Assembly: GCA_023957245.1 (NCBI GenBank)
Contig: JAMLHJ010000010.1
Span: forward strand, 1-64,000
Origin: Chitinophagales bacterium
GTDB lineage: Bacteria; Bacteroidota; Bacteroidia; Chitinophagales; JADIYW01
Length of the DNA stretch: 64,000 nucleotides
Reading direction: 5' to 3'
Notes under the pieces: model-generated
The model's input: only the letters and a program-made list of their open reading frames with translations
Told to the model about the DNA's origin: nothing
The model's database searches: none
Shown: piece after piece, positions 1 to 9,900 of the stretch
Position numbering within the stretch: the stretch's first letter is position 1
Layout: every line of letters starts with the position of its first letter
Position numbers and translations under genes: made by a program

Positions 1-1
1 G

Positions 2-268
2 GCAGAATGGATTATAAAAGTAAATCCTAATCCAGTTAAAAACACTGCATTTGTTCAGTTGAGAAAGCTCGGTCTCAAAGCAGATGAGATAACAAGTGAT
101 GTTTTCCCTTTGCTTTTGATTGGCTCTAATGGAGAAATAATGCAGCGAGCTTATATAAATAATGGGTATTTTGAATTAAATGTTACTAATTTTATGCCTG
201 GAATATATAAGATACTTGTCCAAGTAAATGATGGCGTGGTGTTTACCACTCTAAATATTATTAAATAA
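2..268 (+). CDS. C-terminal end of a T9SS-secreted protein (type A sorting domain), 5' truncated by window edge
   Basis: The reading frame is open from the first bases of the window, so this is the tail of a longer gene, about 88 residues of it. It contains the hallmarks of a Por-secretion (type A) C-terminal sorting domain: a VNPNPVKNT motif near the window edge, a beta-rich middle, and the late GIYKILVQVNDG segment, ending in LNIIK. In this family the domain directs the protein through the type IX secretion system and is cleaved at the cell surface. The function of the missing N-terminal part cannot be seen. The gene ends 15 bp before a FISUMP lipoprotein on the same strand, so the two may be co-transcribed. 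Confidence 0.85.
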   Translation, partial: AEWIIKVNPNPVKNTAFVQLRKLGLKADEITSDVFPLLLIGSNGEIMQRAYINNGYFELNVTNFMPGIYKILVQVNDGVVFTTLNIIK

Positions 269-283
269 TTAAAATCAATAGTT

Positions 284-1954
284 ATGAAAAAGTTAATGTA
301 TTTTATTGTGCTATTTGCAATTATAGCATGTAAGAAAGATTTAATACCCACTAATACCAACCCGCCTACTACCAATCCTCCTAACACAGAAAATCCGACT
401 ACTGATGATAAGAAAGTCAGAATCGTAAGAGTAGAACAGACAGTCAGTCCCAATTCTTTCCCTTTTGATACTGACCAGCTTATGAATGTAGAGTATGTTT
501 ATTCAAATGGAATTTTAAAAAGGGTAGTCATAAAAAGAGGAGTATCTACTTATGTTTACTTTAATAGTTCTAATGAAAATACCCATTATGATATTGACTT
601 AAGTGCTGATCCTACTTATAATAGTAGCATTAACTTTAGCAAAATAAAATTGAATGTAAACAACGGTAAAATAGAAAGTGTAGTGAATGATTTCGCTGTG
701 AGTATTGCACCAGGGCAAGTCTTGAATAAAAACTTCAAATATATTTATAACAATTCAGGAGCTCTGACACAGATTAATAGTAAAGGGTTAATATCTGAAA
801 AGAAAAGTTTGGAAGTTCGAACAGGGGATTATGAAAATAATTTACTGAAAAATTACACATTAAAAAATTATATTTTGGATTATAATCCCATCCCCACAAT
901 TGGACAAGATTATAAAATGCAAGTTTCTTATCAGAAAGCAGATGGTGTACCAAAAGATTTAATACGGAAAGTGAATCAAGCCATTTTAGGATTGAGCCCA
1001 ATGGGTTTTGAGGACTACTCTTTTCACATGGAGTATGATTTACATCCCAACCCATCTGATTTAGTGCATATTCAAAAAGTGGCAAAGTACAAATATAGTT
1101 TTGCAGATTGGATTATTTCATTTGGACTGACAGATGCTTATAGTATTCCCGAACAAGGAAATCAATTAATTTCTTCTAAACATATAAAAGGTCAAAAAGT
1201 GATTGAAGGAAAAATTGTAAATAATATTTTTAGTCAACCTCAATATGCTTCAATAGACTCAATCTCTCAATATGCTTATATCCACCATGCGGAAGAGAAA
1301 ATGTTGGAAATTGCAGGTTTAAAAATTTTTTATGAATGGTCTGATAGTGTTGATACAGAAGATCCACCTATTGATGAATTTGGCACACTTACAGATACTA
1401 GAGATGGGCAAAAATATAAAACTGTCAAAATAGGAAATCAGACTTGGTTTGCTGAAAATTTACGTTATGCTGGAAATATACCAAATGTAACTGATGCAAC
1501 AGAATGGATAAACTTATCAACTCCTGCTTGGTGTTATTATGATAATGAGTCGGCTAATAATGATGTTTATGGGAAATTATATAATTGGTATGCTGTAAGT
1601 ACTAGCAATATTTGCCCAAATGGATGGCATATCCCAACTGATGGAGAGTGGAAGACTTTGAGTAATTATTTAGGAGGAGAAAGTGTTGCTGGTGGCAAGA
1701 TGAAATCAACTACTGGTTGGAATTCACCTAATACTGATGCTACTAATGAGAGTGGATTCTCAGGACTACCGGGTGGCTATCGTACGATACTATATGATGG
1801 TAAATTTGGAGATAAAGGTAATATGGGGCAATGGTGGTCATCTACTGACAATCCAGTTCTTTATTTTCGTGGACTTAGATACGACAATCGTGCTTTAATT
1901 AATTATTTTTCTAATCCTAACTTTGGATACTCTTGTCGCTGTGTGAAAGATTAA
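284..1954 (+). CDS. FISUMP-domain lipoprotein
   Basis: A 556-residue protein with a lipoprotein signal peptide (hydrophobic stretch followed by the lipobox IIAC and KK), then a Pro/Thr/Asn-rich linker at about residues 22-45. The middle (about 45-360) is a beta-rich region with YxY/K repeats that I do not recognise; it resembles the repeated strands of other Bacteroidota surface lipoproteins. The last ~195 residues form a Fibrobacter succinogenes major-paralogous (FISUMP) domain: DTRDGQKYKTVKIGNQTWFA, then NVYGKLYNWYAV-like, CPNGWHIPTDGEW, and the terminal GYSCRCVKD. FISUMP domains are common in surface proteins but have no established biochemical activity. It lies 15 bp behind a T9SS protein gene and is followed by a strong hairpin. 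Confidence 0.85.
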   Translation: MKKLMYFIVLFAIIACKKDLIPTNTNPPTTNPPNTENPTTDDKKVRIVRVEQTVSPNSFPFDTDQLMNVEYVYSNGILKRVVIKRGVSTYVYFNSSNENTHYDIDLSADPTYNSSINFSKIKLNVNNGKIESVVNDFAVSIAPGQVLNKNFKYIYNNSGALTQINSKGLISEKKSLEVRTGDYENNLLKNYTLKNYILDYNPIPTIGQDYKMQVSYQKADGVPKDLIRKVNQAILGLSPMGFEDYSFHMEYDLHPNPSDLVHIQKVAKYKYSFADWIISFGLTDAYSIPEQGNQLISSKHIKGQKVIEGKIVNNIFSQPQYASIDSISQYAYIHHAEEKMLEIAGLKIFYEWSDSVDTEDPPIDEFGTLTDTRDGQKYKTVKIGNQTWFAENLRYAGNIPNVTDATEWINLSTPAWCYYDNESANNDVYGKLYNWYAVSTSNICPNGWHIPTDGEWKTLSNYLGGESVAGGKMKSTTGWNSPNTDATNESGFSGLPGGYRTILYDGKFGDKGNMGQWWSSTDNPVLYFRGLRYDNRALINYFSNPNFGYSCRCVKD

Positions 1955-1976
1955 AAGTACTTACGAAATAACTAAA

Positions 1977-2006
1977 ATAAAGACTGTTCGATTGGACAGT
2001 CTTTAT
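1977..2006. terminator. Bidirectional rho-independent terminator
   Basis: A perfect 10-11 bp stem, ATAAAGACTGT pairing with ACAGTCTTTAT, with an 8-nt loop. It sits between the convergent FISUMP gene and mtaB, and T-rich sequence follows on both strands. It probably terminates both transcripts. Confidence 0.8.
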
Positions 2007-2011
2007 CAATT

Positions 2012-3334
2012 TTATACGGCAAGTTGACTTACTAGAACCTTACCTTCTAAATATCCGTCTTCTGTAAAACCTAGTAATTCAACTTTGACTAATTTATTGA
2101 CCAATTGTGCATCATAAGGAATTGCTACTTTAAGATAATTATCAGTAAAGCCATACATTAATCCATTCTTCTCTTCGTCCTCAGGTAAAATTGTGAATTG
2201 ACTTCCAATAAATCTTTGGTAAAATTCTCTACGTTTCTTCTCTGACAAAATAGACAATCTAGCGTTGCGCTCTTCTCTGACTTTATGAGGTACAACATTA
2301 TCCAATTCTAAAGCTTTTGTATTGGCACGTTCAGAATATGTAAATACATGAAAATAAGATACATCTAATGACTTCAAAAAGGCAATAGTTTCCTCAAAAT
2401 ATACATCTGTTTCTCCAGCAAACCCGACAATCACGTCCACACCTATACAAGCATTAGGCATCAATTGACGGATATGATTGACACGATTGGCGTACAAATC
2501 TTTTTTGTATCTTCTACGCATAGCAGCTAGCATGTCATCTGACCCTGATTGCAATGGCATGTGAAAATGAGGAACAAATCTTTTGCTCTGAGCACAAAAC
2601 TCAATGATTTCATCACTTAATAAATTGGGTTCAATAGAAGATATTCTAAATCTCTCTATTCCTTCAATCTCATCTAATTGCTGAATTAATTTTAAAAAAT
2701 TCCATTCATCATCCAACCCTTTTCCATAGTCACCCGTATTGACTCCTGTTAAGACTATCTCCTTCACTCCTTTGCTTGCCAAATCCTTCACATTGGCAAT
2801 CACATTTTCAGGTAGATCACTACGACTTTGCCCTCTAGCTAATGGAATTGTACAAAACGAACATTTATAATCACAGCCATCTTGTACCTTCAAAAAAGAT
2901 CTTGTTCGATCACCAACAGAATATGCACTTACAAAAAAATCTGCCGCTTTAATATTAGAAGCAATTACTTGTCCGCAAGCATTTTTACTTAAATCATGGA
3001 GTATCTCTGGCAAACGAAATTTTTCTGCAGCACCTAAAACTAAATCCACACCTTCAATTTCTACAATCTCATTGGGCTTCAATTGTGCATAACATCCTAT
3101 CACTACTACATAAGCATCAGGGTTGTTTCTTAATGCTCTCCTCACAAAATAACGACATTTCTTATCTGCATTATCTGTGACAGAACAAGTATTTATCACA
3201 TATACATCTGAGGGTGATTCAAAATCAACTATCTGAAAACCAGCTGATTCCATAGAACGACCTATTGCAGAAGTTTCAGAAAAATTCAATTTGCAACCTA
3301 ATGTATAAAACGCAACTGTTTTTCCACTATTCAT
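2012..3334 (-). CDS. mtaB: tRNA (t6A37) methylthiotransferase MtaB, radical SAM
   Basis: MtaB converts t6A37 to ms2t6A37 in ANN-decoding tRNAs, using two [4Fe-4S] clusters. The N-terminal UPF0004 domain carries its three cysteines in TLGCKLN, INTCSV and VIGCYAQ. The radical-SAM cluster motif is CDYKCSFC, and a TRAM-like RNA-binding tail follows (last ~60 residues). From this start the length is 440 residues, usual for the family. The frame is open ten codons further upstream (to 3364), but an exact TAnnTTTG promoter word lies inside that extension, five bases before the ATG at 3334. The shorter start also fits the typical MtaB N-terminus, with VAFYTLGCKLN near residue 7. MtaB rather than MiaB or RimO is inferred from the TLGCKLN/FSETS motif. 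Confidence 0.93.
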   Translation of the reverse strand: MNSGKTVAFYTLGCKLNFSETSAIGRSMESAGFQIVDFESPSDVYVINTCSVTDNADKKCRYFVRRALRNNPDAYVVVIGCYAQLKPNEIVEIEGVDLVLGAAEKFRLPEILHDLSKNACGQVIASNIKAADFFVSAYSVGDRTRSFLKVQDGCDYKCSFCTIPLARGQSRSDLPENVIANVKDLASKGVKEIVLTGVNTGDYGKGLDDEWNFLKLIQQLDEIEGIERFRISSIEPNLLSDEIIEFCAQSKRFVPHFHMPLQSGSDDMLAAMRRRYKKDLYANRVNHIRQLMPNACIGVDVIVGFAGETDVYFEETIAFLKSLDVSYFHVFTYSERANTKALELDNVVPHKVREERNARLSILSEKKRREFYQRFIGSQFTILPEDEEKNGLMYGFTDNYLKVAIPYDAQLVNKLVKVELLGFTEDGYLEGKVLVSQLAV

Positions 3335-3339
3335 TTGTG

Positions 3340-3347
3340 CAAAATTA
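3340..3347 (-). promoter_or_regulatory. -7 promoter element (TAATTTTG) of mtaB
   Basis: The minus strand reads TAATTTTG, an exact match to the Bacteroidota -7 consensus TAnnTTTG. It ends five bases before the mtaB ATG, so the transcript would be leaderless or nearly so. No clear -33 TTTG was found. Confidence 0.6.
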
Positions 3348-3425
3348 ATTAAAGAATTTTTCATTTATAAACAATGTGCATATTTTAAGGTAAGAATAAC
3401 ATACAATGATTTGTATTTTAGTACT

Positions 3426-4394
3426 ATGCAATTACTCAAAGTAGGAATAATAGGTATAGGAAGACAAGGTAGTATCCATCTGGAATACTTTAAAAATTCT
3501 TCACATTTCGAACTTATAGGCTGTTATGATAAAGACGTTGAAAAGTTAAAAAGGATTCAAGAAGATTATAATGTTCCCATTTTTAACAATCTTGAAGAAT
3601 TGATAGATAGTGTTGATGTTATAGATATAGTCACTCCTGCCAGCGCACATTTTCGCTATGCTAAAAAAGTCTTGCTCAAGAGTAAACATTTATTTATTCA
3701 AGGACCCATCACAGAAGATCTTTCTGAAGCCAAGCTCCTTGTTGAATTAGCGAGAGAAGCCAATATCAAAGTGCAAATAGGACATATTGAAAGATTTAAT
3801 CCCATTTTTACTCATATCAAATCTTTTAATCCTCAACCTCTATTAATAGAAACACACCGAATTGCAATGTTCAATTCAAAAAAATTGACCGAGCACTCAG
3901 TCTATAGTTTGGTTATCAATGATATAGATTTGATTTTAAATCTTGTAAAAGCCAATATAAAATATATACACGCATCAGGAGTAACGATACTAGGTCAATA
4001 TACCGATACAATTTTTGCTAGAATAGAGTTTGACAACGGTTGTGTAGCTCACTTGAACGCTGGTTATTCAATTTCCCATAAGCAGAGAACAATGACCATG
4101 TACGAGCACAATAAAAAGTATGAGATAGATTTTATTAAGCAGAAAGCTGATTATACCTATATTGATAATCAATCTTCTATGGGTGCAATTCCAACAATAA
4201 TTGATGGCGAAAAAAATTATATCACTTTCCAACCTATCAGCCCAGAAGAATATGATATGCTCAAAAATCAAATGGACAATTTTGCTTTATCTATCCTCAA
4301 TGACGAAAAACCTATTGTCAATATTGATCACGGATATAAGGCTTTAGAAGTTACTTCTATTATTATGGAGAAAATAAAAAAGAGAGGAGTTTAA
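3426..4394 (+). CDS. Gfo/Idh/MocA family oxidoreductase
   Basis: A 322-residue NAD(P)-dependent dehydrogenase-like protein. The N-terminal Rossmann fold shows KVGIIGIGRQGSIHLEYF (residues ~5-22) and VIDIVTPASAHF (~70). The segment around IQGPITEDLSEA sits where the family's catalytic EKP motif normally lies, with the EKP changed to QGP, so the active-site lysine appears to be missing. The GHIERFNP motif (~120) is typical of the UDP-sugar/inositol dehydrogenase branch. A TTG 15 bp upstream is in frame, but the ATG at 3426 is preferred because the family begins directly with the KVGIIG strand. The substrate is unknown. It is divergent from mtaB and has no metabolic neighbour. Confidence 0.85.
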   Translation: MQLLKVGIIGIGRQGSIHLEYFKNSSHFELIGCYDKDVEKLKRIQEDYNVPIFNNLEELIDSVDVIDIVTPASAHFRYAKKVLLKSKHLFIQGPITEDLSEAKLLVELAREANIKVQIGHIERFNPIFTHIKSFNPQPLLIETHRIAMFNSKKLTEHSVYSLVINDIDLILNLVKANIKYIHASGVTILGQYTDTIFARIEFDNGCVAHLNAGYSISHKQRTMTMYEHNKKYEIDFIKQKADYTYIDNQSSMGAIPTIIDGEKNYITFQPISPEEYDMLKNQMDNFALSILNDEKPIVNIDHGYKALEVTSIIMEKIKKRGV

Positions 4395-4420
4395 TTTATT
4401 CAAATCAATTCCCCTCTCCT
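4382..4420. terminator. Possible terminator hairpin between convergent genes
   Basis: GAGAGG (4382-4387), inside the end of the oxidoreductase gene, can pair with CCTCTC (4413-4418) across a 25-nt loop, with A- and T-rich flanks. The loop is long for an intrinsic terminator, so this is weak. Confidence 0.3.
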
Positions 4421-4438
4421 TTCAAACCATTTTAATCA

Positions 4439-5674
4439 TTAGTGTTCATGAGCATGTTCACCTCCACTATTAGTCATTTTAGCATAAATGAAAAAAGCAT
4501 TTTTACTCACTATATCATTTTGAGCCGATAGTTCAATTACAGGAGTAATAGCTGTATATCCTAAATCTGACACCCCTTTACTTACCTCTACCCTTTTAAA
4601 CCATGTTCCACCATGCTCCTTTTCATTAGCAGGGATTTCATTATCATTCATTTTTACGATAATAAAATATTTTCCTTCAGCTTCAACAATTGCCTCATTA
4701 GGAACTGCAGGTGTCAATACATTGTCTAAACTGATGAGACCGATGACATTCATTCCATCAATTAATTTTGCTTTATCTCCTATTACTTCACTATGGACGG
4801 CAATGCTTTTACTTTCATTTTCAAAGGTAGAACCGATACTAAAAACTTTTGCGTCATAAGTTTTTCCAGGATTATTAGTCAAGGTAAAATGTATCACTTG
4901 ACCTACTTTAATCTTGGATAAATCTTTTTCAAATACCTGTAAATCAAGATGTAAGGAATTATTATCCACTATTTCAGCTATCGGAGAAGACGCATCTACA
5001 TAAGCACCTATCATTGCATAAACATCACTTACATAACCAGAAACTGGGCTTAAAATAGCGATAGAAGATTGAAGTTGGTCGGAGGAAACAGCAATTCCCA
5101 TTAATTGAAGCTGCTTTTTGAGAGATGATTTACGTGTTTTCAGAGCTGCCAATTCATAGGTAGCACTTTGAAGATTGCGCTTAGCACCTGCATCATTATC
5201 ATTCAATTGTTGCTGACGCTGTAATTCTTGTTCAGCTAAAGATATTTTACTCAGAACTGTCAGATAATCTTCTTGTATCTGAATAAATTGAGGATTGGAA
5301 ATAGTGGCGACCACCTGACCTTTTCGCACATAGTTACCTACTTGAACACTTAGAGTCTGTACTACACCTCCAAACAAAGTCGTTACTTTTCCTTTTTTAT
5401 TATTAGGGACATTGAGAATACCATTTACCTTCAAGGTACTTGTCAGCTCCTTGTACTCTATCTTTCCCAATTGAATATCTACTGCCTTGATTTGTTCGTC
5501 TGTCAAAGAAGTTTGAAAAAGATTTTCTTCTTCATGTTGTTCTGAAGATTGAACCACTTCTTCATGCTCATGATCATGATCGTGGTTCTCACCTAAGTAC
5601 TGGCAAGAGGTCAATAACAAAATTGCCCAACCTAGATGATATATTGATAATTTCTTAAAAAAAGAATATTTCAT
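4439..5674 (-). CDS. Efflux RND transporter periplasmic adaptor (CzcB/CusB-like) lipoprotein with His-rich ends
   Basis: A 411-residue membrane-fusion protein, the adaptor linking a heavy-metal RND pump to an outer-membrane channel. A lipoprotein signal ends in LLLTSC, then comes a His/Glu cluster (HDHDHEHEE, residues ~31-39). The barrel-sandwich lipoyl halves (GGVVQTLSVQVGNYVRKGQVV and LSPVSGYVSDVYAMIGAYV) flank a coiled-coil hairpin (~130-195), followed by beta-barrel and membrane-proximal domains. The extreme C-terminus is again His-rich (GGEHAHEH). These histidines suggest periplasmic binding of Zn, Co, Cu or Ni; which metal cannot be told. It is the last gene of the efflux operon, 6 bp after the TolC-like gene. 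Confidence 0.9.
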   Translation of the reverse strand: MKYSFFKKLSIYHLGWAILLLTSCQYLGENHDHDHEHEEVVQSSEQHEEENLFQTSLTDEQIKAVDIQLGKIEYKELTSTLKVNGILNVPNNKKGKVTTLFGGVVQTLSVQVGNYVRKGQVVATISNPQFIQIQEDYLTVLSKISLAEQELQRQQQLNDNDAGAKRNLQSATYELAALKTRKSSLKKQLQLMGIAVSSDQLQSSIAILSPVSGYVSDVYAMIGAYVDASSPIAEIVDNNSLHLDLQVFEKDLSKIKVGQVIHFTLTNNPGKTYDAKVFSIGSTFENESKSIAVHSEVIGDKAKLIDGMNVIGLISLDNVLTPAVPNEAIVEAEGKYFIIVKMNDNEIPANEKEHGGTWFKRVEVSKGVSDLGYTAITPVIELSAQNDIVSKNAFFIYAKMTNSGGEHAHEH

Positions 5675-5680
5675 TTTATT

Positions 5681-6958
5681 TTATTGATTTAAAAATGAAT
5701 TGATATTGATAACAGATTCATTGATTTGTTGAATATTATCTAAATAATTGCGATAAGAACTATATGCAGTTTCAATTGCCAGAAGATATTCCACATAAGA
5801 TATTTCTCCCGTTTTATACTCCAACATAGCAGATTGCATCAATTCTTTAGAGAATGGCAATACTTTCTCTTTTAGATAAAGATGTTGTTCATAGTAAAAA
5901 GTATATTGATTGATTTCACTTCGCAAATCAGATTTCATTTGTTTTTCCTGCCATTGAGAAGTGTATGCCAAAGATTGTTTTTGATACTCTACAGAGCGAA
6001 TTTTAGATTTTGTTGCACCATAAGTAATTGGAATATCTATTCCGATATCAAAGAATCTAAACCTTTGAGATTTGTCATACCATTTCTCTACGCCATTCCT
6101 TTCATATATTCCCACTTGAGAAATACTATTATAACCTAGTGTAAAGTCTGGTAAATTTTCAGCTTTATCTACTTTTTGCGATTTATCCAAAATCTTTATT
6201 TCTTGTTCAATCAATTGAATCTGAGGGTGTGAAGACAATTGGAAATCATCTGCTAATTCATCCATTACAAGAGGAATAAACTCCTTAGGCATTTCAATTT
6301 CAAAATCTTCTTCGATTTGCATCAGATTTTTTAAGCTTTTATATGTTTTCTGAATAAGCATATCATTTTCCTTCATCATCAATACGACTTCACCTTGTTT
6401 GATACTAGTGTTTTTTGAATCTAATCTACTAATATCTCCAGCTTGATACCTTTCCTTACCCACTCTAATAAAATCTAAATAAATACTATCGAGCTTCATC
6501 AGATGAGTAGAATTAAATTTCAAATACTGCAAATAATAAAAAGCTTTTCTCACCTCTTTTATCAGTTCATTTTCAGAAAGTTGCTTCTCTATTTTTTTTC
6601 CTTCTACTTGTTCATTAATCAATGATTTTTTGGCTCCAAATACAGTAGGAAACGGAATTGTCTGAGATACAGAAAGTCCATCATCAAGGTCAAAACCATT
6701 TGTGTTGCCATATTCAAAACCAACACTCAATTTGGGCAATTCACGAGCAGATTTCACTAGACTTTGCGTTGCTTGAATATCCATGCTCTTAGCTTTAATA
6801 CTCAAATTATTTTCTTTAGCTATACTCAATATTTTATCAATTGAATACACCTCTTGTGCTTTCATTTGAAGCAAAAAGATGAAACTAAAAGTCAAGAATA
6901 ATATTGCTTTCATATCGGTTGCTTTGAGATATTTGTTTAAACACTTAATTGTACTCAT
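5681..6958 (-). CDS. TolC family outer-membrane channel of the metal-efflux system (CzcC/CusC-like)
   Basis: A 425-residue outer-membrane efflux protein. After a signal peptide (FLTFSFIFLLQMKAQ) come two repeated alpha-helical/beta-barrel halves typical of TolC (OEP domains, about residues 45-235 and 250-420), rich in long amphipathic helices such as NELIKEVRKAFYYLQYLKF. The first 15 residues before the second Met (MKAILFLTF) do not look like a signal, so translation may start at that Met, at 6913. The annotated 5' end overlaps the stop of the RND pump gene by 4 bp, but this overlap would vanish if the later Met is used. It forms the tripartite pump with the two flanking products. Confidence 0.88.
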   Translation of the reverse strand: MSTIKCLNKYLKATDMKAILFLTFSFIFLLQMKAQEVYSIDKILSIAKENNLSIKAKSMDIQATQSLVKSARELPKLSVGFEYGNTNGFDLDDGLSVSQTIPFPTVFGAKKSLINEQVEGKKIEKQLSENELIKEVRKAFYYLQYLKFNSTHLMKLDSIYLDFIRVGKERYQAGDISRLDSKNTSIKQGEVVLMMKENDMLIQKTYKSLKNLMQIEEDFEIEMPKEFIPLVMDELADDFQLSSHPQIQLIEQEIKILDKSQKVDKAENLPDFTLGYNSISQVGIYERNGVEKWYDKSQRFRFFDIGIDIPITYGATKSKIRSVEYQKQSLAYTSQWQEKQMKSDLRSEINQYTFYYEQHLYLKEKVLPFSKELMQSAMLEYKTGEISYVEYLLAIETAYSSYRNYLDNIQQINESVININSFLNQ

Positions 6959-9900
6959 AATTCATTAATTTTTGAAGTCACTTTTTTCTTTCTATATACT
7001 AACAAATATAAAATAGGAAGAACAATTAATGTCAAAAAAGTAGCACTTATCAAGCCTCCAATCACTACAGTAGCCAAAGGTTTTTGTACCTCAGCACCAG
7101 CACTTGTACTTAATGCCATAGGTAAAAATCCTAAAGATGCCACAGTTGCTGTCATCAATACTGGTCGCAATCTTATCTCTGCACCCTTAAATATTCGTTC
7201 CAATAAATCAGTTACACCTTCTTTCTCTAGCTGATTAAATGTACCTATCAGTACTATCCCGTTCAGAACAGCTACACCAAATAATGCAATAAATCCAATA
7301 CCTGCACTAATACTAAATGGCATATCTCTCAACAGCAAAGCAAAAACTCCACCTATAGCACTCATAGGAATTGCAGTAAAAATCAAACCTGCTTGTCTGA
7401 AAGAGTGAAAAGTTAGGTACAATAGTACAAAAATCAATAAAAGCGACAATGGCACAGCAATCATCAGTCTATTACTAGCCGCTTTCAAGTTTTCAAATTG
7501 ACCACCATAAGTCACATAATAGCCTGAAGGTAAATGAAAATTTTCTAATTTTTGTTGCACATCTTCTACCACACTTTGCACATCTCTATCACTCACATTA
7601 AATCCTACAACAATTCTACGTTTTCCGTCTTCTCTACTTATTTGAGCAGGACCTAGTTTATATCCTACTTGTGCAACTTGACTGATTGGAATTTGAAGTC
7701 CTGAAGGAGTAGGCACCATCAAATTGCTCACATCATCAATACTTGTTCTAAAAGCACTATCTAGACGAACCACCAAATCAAATCTTCTTTCATTTTCAAA
7801 AACCACCCCAGCACTTTTACCTGCGAAGGCAGAGCTCAGGATATTATTTACATCTTGAATATTTAGACCATAATTGGCCATTCTCACTCTATCATACTCT
7901 ACATTAATCTGAGGAAGTCCACTTACTCTCTCGATTTGAGGAGTAGTCACACCTTCTACTTTGGAAACAATTTTACTTATCTCTTCGGCATACTTCATCA
8001 GCGTATCCATATTTTCACCAAAAACTTTCACCGCAACATCTTGCCTGACACCAGTCATTAATTCATTGAATCGCATTTGAATAGGCTGATTTTTCTCAAA
8101 AAACACTCCAGGAATCACTTCCAGTTTCTCCATCATCGCATCACCCAATTCATTATAAGAAAGCCCTGATTTCCATTCTTTCTGAGGTTTAAGTACGACC
8201 ATCATGTCTGTTGCTTCAGGAGGCATAGGATCTGTCGGCACTTCTGCTGAACCTGTTTTACCAACTACCATTTTTACCTCATCAAATTCACGCAAAATAC
8301 GAGAAGCTTGCATAGAGGTTTCTACACTTTGACTTAAAGAACTCCCCTGCGGTAAAATACAATGAAAAGCAAAATCACCTTCTTGCAATTGTGGAATAAA
8401 TTCTCCTCCCATATTTCTGAATAACATCAGAGAAATAAGAAATAGACCAAAAGTGCATACAATCACCCAATATTTCAAACGAATAGCAAACTCCAATACT
8501 GGATGATAAAGTTTGTATAACTTATCCATCAATCGATCGCTGAAAGAAGGCTGTGAAGAAATATTTTTAGGCAATAGCCAAGCAGACATCATCGGAATAT
8601 AGGTCAACGACAATATCAATGCCCCTAAAATAGCAAAACCTACAGTTTTAGCCATAGGAGTAAACATCTTCCCTTCAATACCAACTAAACTCAAAATTGG
8701 AATATAAACCATCAAAATAATGATTTCACCAAATGCAGCACTCTTTCTGATTTTAGATGCAGACAAATACACTTCTTCATCCATTTCTTGCTGAGTCAAT
8801 CTAGTTGTCAATTTTCTTAAACCCAAATGATGAAGTGTCGCCTCAACAACAATAACAGCTCCATCTACTATAAGTCCAAAATCAATAGCTCCCAAACTCA
8901 TTAAATTGGCACTTACACCAAAAACATTCATTAAACCCAAGGCAAAAAGTAATGACAATGGAATCGCAGAAGCAACAATGATGCTCGCTCTAAGATTTCC
9001 TAAAAAGATAACTAAAACAAAAATAACGATTAATGCTCCTTCAATCAGATTTCGCTCTACAGTACTTATCGCTCTATTCACCAAATCTGTTCTATCTAAA
9101 TAAGGTTCAATCATAACATCATCAGGCAAAGATTTCTGAATAGTAGGCAACTTGGCTTTAATTCTCTTCACTACTTCATTGCTATTCTCTCCTTTGAGCA
9201 TCATGACCACCCCTCCTACTGCATCCACTTCTCCATTATAGGTCAATGCGCCATATCTTACAGCACTTCCATATTGAACATTAGCAATATCCTTTATGAA
9301 AATGGGAACATTGCCAGAAGATTTTACAGCAATATTTTTAATATCTTCTATCGAACCAATGATTCCTACACCTCTAATAAAATATGCATTAGGCTTCTTA
9401 TCGATATAGGCTCCTCCAGTATTTTGATTATTCAACTCCAATGCACTGAAAACATCACTGAAACTCACCCCCATAGATTGAAGACGATAAGGATTGATAG
9501 CCACTTCATATTGTTTTAGCTCTCCTCCAAAACTATTAATTTCAGCCACGCCGGGCGTACCATTCAATTGTCTGGCAACAATCCAATCTTGCATCGTGCG
9601 CAATTCCTTTGCATCATACTTAGATTCACTACCCGGTTTGGGGTGAATAATATATTGATATACTTCTCCTAGCCCAGTACTGACAGGTGCCATCTCTGGA
9701 ATACCGATATCAGATGGAATCTTATCCACGACATCTTTTAATTTTTCAGAGATTAATTGCCTTGCAAAGTATATATCTTCATGCTCTTTAAAAACGACTG
9801 TAACTACAGACAAACCAAAACGAGAAACACTTCTTACTTCTTCAATATTTGGAAGATTGGCTACACTTTGTTCTATTGGGAAGGTAACTAATTGTTCCAC

